Part shown: one piece after another, positions 55,903 through 64,000 of the stretch
Layout of the letters: every line of letters starts with the position of its first letter
Numbering within the stretch: position 1 is the first letter of the stretch
NCBI GenBank assembly: GCA_001051155.2
Contig: JYIP02000002.1
Span: 3,479,583-3,543,582 of the forward strand
Source: Chrysoporthe austroafricana
Lineage: Eukaryota > Ascomycota > Sordariomycetes > Diaporthales > Cryphonectriaceae
Direction: 5' to 3'
Length of the DNA: 64,000 nt
Translations under genes and position numbers: made by a program
Notes under the pieces: generated by a model
The model's input: the letters and a program-made list of their open reading frames with translations, nothing else
The model's database searches: none
Told to the model about the DNA's origin: nothing

Positions 55903-56732
55903 NNNNNNNNNNNNNNNNNNNNNNNNNNNNNNNNNNNNNNNNNNNNNNNNNNNNNNNNNNNNNNNNNNNNNNNNNNNNNNNNNNNNNNNNNNNNNNNNNN
56001 NNNNNNNNNNNNNNNNNNNNNNNNNNNNNNNNNNNNNNNNNNNNNNNNNNNNNNNNNNNNNNNNNNNNNNNNNNNNNNNNNNNNNNNNNNNNNNNNNNNN
56101 NNNNNNNNNNNNNNNNNNNNNNNNNNNNNNNNNNNNNNNNNNNNNNNNNNNNNNNNNNNNNNNNNNNNNNNNNNNNNNNNNNNNNNNNNNNNNNNNNNNN
56201 NNNNNNNNNNNNNNNNNNNNNNNNNNNNNNNNNNNNNNNNNNNNNNNNNNNNNNNNNNNNNNNNNNNNNNNNNNNNNNNNNNNNNNNNNNNNNNNNNNNN
56301 NNNNNNNNNNNNNNNNNNNNNNNNNNNNNNNNNNNNNNNNNNNNNNNNNNNNNNNNNNNNNNNNNNNNNNNNNNNNNNNNNNNNNNNNNNNNNNNNNNNN
56401 NNNNNNNNNNNNNNNNNNNNNNNNNNNNNNNNNNNNNNNNNNNNNNNNNNNNNNNNNNNNNNNNNNNNNNNNNNNNNNNNNNNNNNNNNNNNNNNNNNNN
56501 NNNNNNNNNNNNNNNNNNNNNNNNNNNNNNNNNNNNNNNNNNNNNNNNNNNNNNNNNNNNNNNNNNNNNNNNNNNNNNNNNNNNNNNNNNNNNNNNNNNN
56601 NNNNNNNNNNNNNNNNNNNNNNNNNNNNNNNNNNNNNNNNNNNNNNNNNNNNNNNNNNNNNNNNNNNNNNNNNNNNNNNNNNNNNNNNNNNNNNNNNNNN
56701 NNNNNNNNNNNNNNNNNNNNNNNNNNNNNNNN
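55903..56732. other. 830-bp run of N (assembly gap)
   Basis: Unknown sequence; the length may be an estimate. Flanked on both sides by G and A homopolymers. Confidence 0.99.
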
Positions 56733-56780
56733 CGGGTGAAAAAAGGGGGGAGAGGGGGGGAGGGACAAACCCGGGGCGCG

Positions 56781-56845
<65 letters not shown>

Positions 56846-57686
56846 AAAAAAATAAAGTGTGACCTCACTCACCTCAGCAGTGTATGTAATAACCCACAGC
56901 CCTGCCCCAACACAGACTCGTTTACTCATCTCGCGACGACCGTGACCGCTGGGCGACGCACCCGCCCGCTCCACCCTTGGGTCCACCCTTGCCACCTCTG
57001 GGGGGGGGGGACGATGGGAGTTGTGGTCTGGCCCGCCGCCGGTGCGTGTTGGGCTGCGAGGCTGTGGCTCTGCCCTCCCCCTCCAGGCCTGTTTCAGGAC
57101 GAGGCCGGGTCGCCCACCCTACCCTACCCAACCCACCACCCCCTGGGTTAGGACCACCTGCGCAGGCTGGCACGCCGGGCATCCGGTCGGGCGGGCGAGC
57201 ACGTTGCCCTTTTTTGCCTTTTCTCTCTCTCTCTCTCTCTCTGCCTCCCCCTCCTCTGCCCCTCCCCTCCACCCTCCATGCACATCCATGAAAAGGTTGC
57301 AGTTTCACGCTGGCCGCCGGGACGGCCTCGATCCGCTCGGCACTTGGGGCCCGCGCCTCGTGGGGCTGGCCCGATCGGGAAAGGGACGGCGCGGGCATGA
57401 ACGTTGGGAAACGCTGGTACTGGGGGGTTCTGCTGCGGCGCTCTGTGCTGGATCGGGCTTGCGTCCCCGCCCTGGGTGGACGGGAAGGAGGAGGAGGAGG
57501 AGTGGTTTTTTGGTTCTCTTCATCTGTCATCCTCTCTCTCTGCGCGGTCGACGGGCCGATTGTGGTGGCCGAGGACCATGCCGAGGGGCGACAGAGGCGG
57601 TAGGGCCTACGCCTGATCGCCTGGTGGCTTTGCCGGCAGACGGTCATGCCGTTGGCGTTGTCGCTGGGCTGGTGGATTATAGGCCT

Positions 57687-57750
<64 letters not shown>

Positions 57751-57826
57751 TTCTTTTTCTTCTTTTATTGTATACTGTTTCGGGCTGTGGTGCGCGTCGC
57801 TGCTTGTAAGCGCCNTTTTTTTTTTT

Positions 57827-57860
<34 letters not shown>

Positions 57861-58165
57861 CGTCTTGTCTTATCGATGCCTATCTAGTCTACTCACCGTC
57901 CGTCACGGCCAATAGAAGCCAGCCCCAGGCGCAGGTGGACGAGCCGTGTGTCATGCACACACAGCACATCACGACGAGGCGTCGCCATCAGACGCGGGGC
58001 GGTCTCGCAGGTGAACGCTATCTCCCGGCACCGAGGACCCTGACGGCCGCCGGGGGCTCGTGACCGCGCAGAGGGGTCCGCGCCCGGGGGATGATAAATG
58101 GATGCAGGCAGGGCTGCCCGCAAGAAGAAGAGGTGGCCCATCGTCGCGAGAAGTTGTTGCTGTCA

Positions 58166-58209
58166 CCCTGCATTGCATGCATACATGCATGCTTGCATGC
58201 AATGCAGGG
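58166..58209. repeat. Perfect 16-bp inverted repeat, 12-nt loop
   Basis: Left arm CCCTGCATTGCATGCA (58166-58181) and right arm TGCATGCAATGCAGGG (58194-58209) are exact reverse complements around TACATGCATGCT. It would form a strong hairpin or cruciform. Confidence 0.9.
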
Positions 58210-59606
58210 CGCCGGCGCCGCGCCCGCCCTGCGCTGCGCACGCCACCCCATCCGTCCGTAACCCAACCCGTTATCGCCAGCAGTAGCAAGCAAGCAAGCA
58301 AGCTTTCTGGGTTTTATGCTGGCCCGGGGCAGGGCACATGTCCAGACCGCGTGACGAGATGACCTGCAGCTTTGAGCCGCAAGCGCAGCCGCCGCGGCGC
58401 CCCCGGGTGGCCCGACTCGTGCGCTTGCAGCAGCAGCAGGGTGATGAGCGAGAACGAGGCGGCGGCCAGCTCGCTCGCTCGTAGGAGAATATTACTATCG
58501 GGGCCCACACACGGGGACCGGGGGAAGGGGGGCGCCCTCCGGAACGCGTTCTCTATCCGCTTCGCCCGTCCTGTGGTGTTCGTACTACTTGTGCCCTGCA
58601 TCCCGAGACGGCCAGGATGCCACCTTATGACTCGGCGGCGATCACGCTCCCCCGGTTCGCGGGTCGACTCCTTCGAGCCCGACCTCGAACGAGATTACGT
58701 AGGTAGGTAGATAAGCAAGGTAAGATAGGTAGGGCGAGGCCCAGCGAAGGCCGCGGCAGCAGCAGGACTCTCTGGCCTGCCCCGGGCACGGCTGGCCCCC
58801 CCGGGGTGAGATCTCGCGTAGGATGTTCGATCGGATGGATGGGTGCGCCTGGGGGGAGGAGATGACCGATGGCGAGATATAGACGATATAGGCCAGGGGA
58901 GGCAATGCGCGCGGTGAGGAGGTGCGGCCGCGCTCGCTCGGGAGCACACAGAAGATGTCACAGTGGATACCTCCCATCTCCGGCGGGCGTGCCCGTCCGC
59001 CACATGCTGGGTGGGGTCCCCAGCCCAGGGCCCGGGAGCTGTGCCCCGCCGTCGGCAGCGCGAGCGTCGCATCCCAGCTGGGACCCCCCTGGGGCCAGGC
59101 CGGGCGATGTGCAATTTATTCGAGACCTGGGGGCCCGAGAAGTTCCTGCGCGCGAGGGAGACGGACGGAGCGGTCCCATGCATGGCGATGCATGGCAGAC
59201 GGGGATCCGATGGGGAACAACCCGCTGGGCATGCATGCCCTTCTTCTCCTGGTGCCTTGCATACGGAACGGGCGGACAAGCTCTCTCGAGGGAAGCCTGC
59301 GGGCCCGGGGGGGGGGAGGAGGGGGCCGGGGGAGAGAAAGAAAAAGAAGCAAGAGAAGCGTCGTGTGTGTGCGTTCCTGCAGGATTGTGTGCCCTGCGAT
59401 CTGAGCCTGGGGTGGAGCTCTCTCCTCCGGCTGCCGCCGAGCCCACCGACCTACCTGCCTACCTGGCTAGCTGGTGATGCCCTCGCCGACAGCAGCCTGG
59501 CTGTTCGAGACGACGCAGCAGCCGAACAGCCTCCAGCAGCAGCCCGCGAGAGGTGATTTGCGAGCGCAGACAGGACCACCAAGGCGTGGGGCGCGCGCGC
59601 CGCGCG

Positions 59607-59626
59607 GCGCCCGGCGCGCCGGGCGC
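59607..59626. repeat. Perfect 20-bp GC palindrome
   Basis: GCGCCCGGCGCGCCGGGCGC is its own reverse complement, set in an alternating GC/CG-rich stretch (59588-59630) that could also adopt Z-DNA. Confidence 0.85.
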
Positions 59627-61683
59627 GTAAAGGTAACGTCTGCACCTGCGAATGACCGGCCCGGAACCATAGGGTGGCCTCTCTCTGCACGACCCCCTTC
59701 ACGCGCCCGGCGCAGAGGGCTCCTCTCTCTGATTTTAAAATTTCGGCAGTCGTAAATCGAGCGAGGGGCAGCGGATAGGGCATCAAAGGCTAGCAGCGTG
59801 TGGAGCAACAGAGACAGACAGACGCCCCATCCGTGGTCCGTGGGGATGGATTATTGGGCATTCCTGCGCCGGAACCTCCCAACCGGGCCCTTGCTGCCTG
59901 TGTTGCCCCTCGCCCCCCCGTGGGATATTTTCTCTTGTCGTGTGCCCGGCCGGCTTCGTATCCAGCATGACACCGTTACACGGCGCATGCAGGCTGCTGC
60001 TGCTTCCTAGGCTGCTGCCGTGTAGCCGTGGGTGGAGGGGAGGGGGAGGGTTAGAGGAGGAGGGGGATTTTGTCTGGTCGGGACCTGCAGCTTACCTGCG
60101 CGTGTGGGCGGAAACGTACCGAGCGGTCCCTCGCGCTCCGGCAACGCACGCATGCACGCCGGGCTCGGGCTGCGCTGGGCTTGGGACGAAGGAACAAGGC
60201 ACCGCGTGTGGCGCTACGCTGACGGGGCATCAGCATGACGGCACGTCGGGTTCTCTGGGACGGCCAAGCTGTCTGATTCGCCCGCCAGCAGCTGCTACCA
60301 CGGGGAGGAGGAGGAGGAGGAGGGGTGAGCCCGGCGGCGATGGCGGGGGGGACGAGGTCTCGTGGGAAGCGCAGGTGCCCCCGAGCATGGCGGAACTCTC
60401 TGCTGGGAGCTGGAGAGGGGAGGAGGGGGGGCCGGCCCTGTGTACCAGTAACCTTAAGGGAAACACACGAAACACATGGACAGAGTATCGTCGGCGTGCG
60501 CACGACGTACGTGATTGATAGCACAGACGCTCTGCGGGGGAGGGGGTGTGGCCACGAGCGGCGCTCCGGCGCGACACAACCGCGGGCCATCAGGTCGATC
60601 AGCGCGGCTGGATCAGATCGCCACGCCCGTCGTGGTCGCACGAGCCCCTGGCTGTGGCTGCTGCTGCTGCTGCTGCGACGGCGGCGGTGGCGGGAGGAGG
60701 AGGACGAGGAGGGTCGCGCGCGCGGGCGCCGTGGGCGTCCCGAGATGCTCGCTCCCGGCAGCCTTGAGGCTGAAGGCTGAGGCCTGTCTCGACAACGCGA
60801 GAGCTTCGACGGGGCGGCGAGTCCTGCGACGGCCCCTGTCGCCGCGTGGGCTCGCGGCCGGGGCGGGCTGGCGAGCTCGCTCCGAGGCCCCAGGCCCGAC
60901 GGAGCCTGCCCGGGCCTGGCTGGCAGGTAGAGAGCCACACGCGCGGATAGTAGACGAGCTCGTGGTCGGCGATGCGACCCTCGGGAGCATATCCTGGCAA
61001 GGCGAGCCCTGGGCGAAGACCCGCCTGGTGGTGGTCTGGGATCGTAATCGATAAGATCCGCCCGAGGGCGCGCGTGTGTGTCTGTCCCTCTCCCTCCCCC
61101 CATCCCTGGACCGGCTCAGGGCTCAGGGATCCCAGGAGCTTATCGAGGCGAGGCGAGGCAGGGTGGGAAGAGGGGCGAAGGGGACCGGGGGGCGGCGCAG
61201 GAGGCGAGGGCCAGAGTTTGTTTCGACGACGGGGGGGAGGGGAGCAGGGCGCGAGCGTGTGCTGTCGCGGGGGCGTTTCTAGATCTGAGACAGCCCGGGT
61301 TCTGGATGTGTGTGCCTATAGCGGACGGTAGATTATGGCCGGATGACGAGCGCGAGCCAGCCAAGGCGCCTCGGGATGGACGAGCAGTCCGGCGCGAAGA
61401 AGGGTGCAGGACGGAAGCCTCCCAGGCCCTCGTCTCGCCTCTCAGTGTCTCCTCGTCTCTCCTCGTCCTTCGTCGTCCCTCCCCCGTCTCTCCTCTGGGC
61501 TCTGGGCAGAGGTGACGGGCGATCAATCTGATGACGCGATCTGCAGACCAGAGTTTGGGGGCCTGCAGGCTGTTGAGGCTCGGCTCTCGACGAGGTATGT
61601 ACTGTACGTCCCCATACTCAGCAGAGAGGAGGGCCCACAGCCTCGAGGAGGCGCTGCGGCGCCTCACCTTGTGTCTGCATGTG

Positions 61684-61731
61684 TGTGTGTGAGTGTGTGA
61701 GTGTGTGAGTGAGTGTGTGCGTGTGTGTGGC
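61684..61731. repeat. GT/GTGA-type repeat
   Basis: Interspersed GTGTGTGA and GTGAGTGT units over about 48 bp. Confidence 0.8.
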
Positions 61732-62043
61732 CGGCCGCCAAGACGGTCACCGTCTGTTGGGGCCCGCTGTCCCGGAATAGCATCACGAGCTGTCTGGACT
61801 GAGGTCGGCGGGCAGGGCCGGGGGCCATCGTGACGGGCCACTCGGCGGTCGACGTCCCTTGCTGCGGCCGGGTGCATAAACTTTGGCCTCGTGGACATTG
61901 GATGAATGGGCGAGCGAGTCAAGCCCGCCATGCACCATGCAGGGCCGCTCCCTCCTCGACCACGGCTGGACACGGCACGGTGCTCTGTAGGCGCGGCAGG
62001 GAATCTCTTTATCTACCGTGATGGTGTGTGCCTGTCTTGTCTA

Positions 62044-62097
<54 letters not shown>
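62044..62097. repeat. (CTGT)13 tetranucleotide repeat
   Basis: A long near-perfect CTGT run, followed 15 bp later by a (GTG)9 run at 62111-62138. Confidence 0.9.
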
Positions 62098-62101
<4 letters not shown>

Positions 62102-63159
62102 ATGCTCCTCGTGGTGGTGGTGGTGGTGGTGGTGGTGGAGGAGGGGGTGGAGGTGGTAGTGGTGGTGGCAGCGGCAGAGAGGCGGGTGGATTCCTACTGG
62201 GTGGTGGTGTTATGTATGTACCATAGTACGTACCATAGCAGGAGGAGCGAGCTCTGCCCTGCCCTGCTGCTATTACCGCTTACAGCACCCGTACCAGTAC
62301 CCCGGCTCGCCGTGCCTGGCCGCGCCCTGCTGGGTGCTCGGCGCTGTGGTGCTCTGGTAGCTGTTACCGACGCGGTGGAGAGCCTGGAGGGGTGATGATG
62401 CCCAAGGACCCATCGCGGTGGGCCGGAGGGAAAAAAAGACGATGACAGGCGGCCCCTGTCCGCCGCCACCGGCCCCTGCTCCCTTCACCACTCACCACCC
62501 GCAGATTTTCATCCCATCGATGAGAAGAGCACCACCACCACCACCACCCCTCCTCTTGCTCCTCCTCCTCCTCCTCCTCCTCTGGGCCCCTGCTATCCTG
62601 GTCTGCCCCCCCTGCGTGGCCTGTCCTGCCCTGCCCTGCCCTGGCCTGCTCTGCCCTGTAGCCTTCCTACCAACCCCCACCCTGCCCTCGTCCCCTGGTC
62701 GGTCCCGCCCTCGCCCTGGCCCTGCTGCGGCCACTCGACGGTGCGGTGCATGGCGCCGACCTTGGCGCAGGCCTCGTCTACGCCGGCCACTCGCGCCATG
62801 TCCCATCCACACCTGCGTGCTCTGCTGCTGGGTAGGTAGGTCGGTACCTGTCCCACGACGCGGCCTCCTCCCTGGAGCGGGCGGGCTGCGGTCCCATCGT
62901 GCGGCATCTGGGGGGGAGGAGGAGGAGGGGGAGAGGGCACGCACAGGCAGAGGAGAGGCTCGACGGGGTGTGGGTCGCGCTCGCATGGGTGCCGGGGGTC
63001 CGGGAGGAGAGGCGAGGGCGTACGAGGTGGGCGACTGATGGGTGGAGGGATGGATGGAGGGAATGGATGATGATGGAAGAGGGATGGATGATGATGATGG
63101 AGGGGTGGGTTAGCATCATGACGGGCCCCCGGGTTGGGTTGGGTTGGACGGGCAAGGGA

Positions 63160-63260
63160 CTGGCACTGGCGCTGGCGCTGGCATGGCCGCTGGCATGGCA
63201 CTGGCACTGGCACTGGCACTGGCACTGACGCTGGCGCCGGCGCTGACCACTGGCACTGGC
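63160..63260. repeat. TGGCAC/TGGCGC hexanucleotide repeat
   Basis: About 16 degenerate copies of TGGCRC with some TGGCAT units. A related CTGCYACTG motif continues to 63325. Confidence 0.8.
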
Positions 63261-63645
63261 ACCCCGTAAGTACTCGCACTGGTACTGCTACTGCCACTGC
63301 TACTTACTGCCACTGCCGCTGCCACACACTCGGGCCATGGCCGTAGCAGCCATACGGCAGCTATGCGCCGTAGCCCATCCCATCATCCTGATCCATGCCA
63401 TCGCCTGCATGCACAAAACTGGGCGCCAATCTCTGCCTTTTTCTTCCTACTCTGCGTCTCTTCTCGTCTTCGAGGTTCCGCCCGCACTGGACATTTGTTC
63501 CTGTCAACCTTGCATTCAGCCCCTTTTCCAAGCCCGTTCCTGTCCTCCCCATACGGTGCCTGACCTGACCTGCCCTACCCCAAAATCCTCGACCTTTTTC
63601 CTGCCTGAACCTGCTCCTCCCGACCCCGAACCTCTGTCTGCCTTG

Positions 63646-63702
63646 CAACTCTGGGACATCGTCACCCTCACCGTCGAGAACCCCGACAGCCAGCCCACTC
63701 GC

Positions 63703-63785
<83 letters not shown>

Positions 63786-63855
63786 NCTTGCAACTCTGGG
63801 ACACCGTCACCCTCACCGTCCAGAACCCCGCCAGCCAGCCCACTCGCAACCCCCC
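63646..63855. other. Single-N gap with direct duplicated flank
   Basis: The 64-bp segment before a long C run (about 63646-63706) recurs almost identically right after the N at 63786 (63787-63850), again followed by a C run. This is the same artefact signature as at 24.5 kb. Confidence 0.75.
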
Positions 63856-64000
63856 CCCCCGCCCTCCGCCCCGCCCGACCTGCGTGCGCTGTCTGCACAT
63901 TCCCGCCTGCCGCCGACACCGCTGGGCGACGCGACACATTAACTTGTCTCCTCGCCTCGCCGCTCCAGCGCCCGACGAGCCCAACCCGACCCTGGGGCAC

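Larger units (their letters stand above)
56733..64000. other. 7.3 kb of gene-free, repeat-rich DNA
   Basis: It resembles the 5.2-22.4 kb stretch: GC-rich, with many simple repeats, poly-T runs at 57690-57748 and 57816-57860, an N at 57815 and another at 63786. Long frames are compositional. An open plus-strand frame continues through the last few hundred bases to the window edge, but it crosses a C homopolymer gap and cannot be trusted. Confidence 0.55.

Noticed and set aside
55340..57151. Long frames running across the N block
   Set aside because: They consist mostly of unknown residues and homopolymer translations.
63337..64000. Plus-strand frame open to the window edge (segment LQLWDIVTLTVENPD and a second copy)
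   Set aside because: The repetition is the assembly duplication around the N at 63786, and no signal peptide or domain was recognised. It could be revisited with the next window.

Overview
The window is nuclear DNA of a filamentous ascomycete, most likely a GC-rich Sordariomycete. The evidence is short spliceosomal introns (53-154 bp, GTRNGT donors, CTRAC-type branch sites), a flbA/RGS regulator, a CCG-6-like GPI wall protein, a PHM7-type CSC1 channel and an ORC4 with fungal architecture. No bacterial or viral gene, CRISPR array, rRNA or convincing tRNA was seen.

Layout. (1) 0.2-0.8 kb: 3' part of a GPI-anchored wall protein whose 5' end is lost in a homopolymer/N gap. (2) 2.66-5.23 kb: flbA-type RGS regulator on the minus strand. 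(3) 5.2-22.4 kb: about 17 kb with no supportable gene, full of micro- and minisatellites, purine/pyrimidine tracts and two small assembly gaps. (4) 22.4-55.7 kb: the gene-bearing block. It holds an Arg/Ser-rich orphan, CDC73 (Paf1 complex), ORC4 with AT-hook and PHD finger, bystin/Enp1 divergent from HGH1, a PHO84-type phosphate permease, a salicylate-hydroxylase-like FAD monooxygenase, a CSC1/PHM7-type channel, a CYSTM protein, an RRN5-like Pol I factor divergent from the IRC3-type mitochondrial helicase, and an orphan gene with an internal duplication. (5) 55.9-56.7 kb: an 830-bp N gap. (6) 56.7-64 kb: another gene-free, repeat-rich stretch.

The genes are mainly housekeeping: transcription elongation, replication initiation, 40S assembly, eEF2 folding, rDNA transcription and mitochondrial RNA/DNA maintenance, plus membrane transport and one accessory oxidase. 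Two gene pairs share short divergent promoters. Gene models were built by joining exons at visible splice sites with frame preserved; every multi-exon model closes in frame.

I did not find a convincing new biological system. The observations most worth following are the GACGCG cluster inside an imperfect inverted repeat upstream of ORC4 with a possible LINE relic beside it, the AT-hook + PHD + AAA+ architecture of ORC4, the 88-codon internal duplication of the orphan gene at 53.7 kb, several hairpin or quadruplex candidates in the gene-free DNA, and a recurrent assembly artefact (single N, homopolymer, and a degraded second copy of the flank) that distorts the CDC73 intron and other loci.
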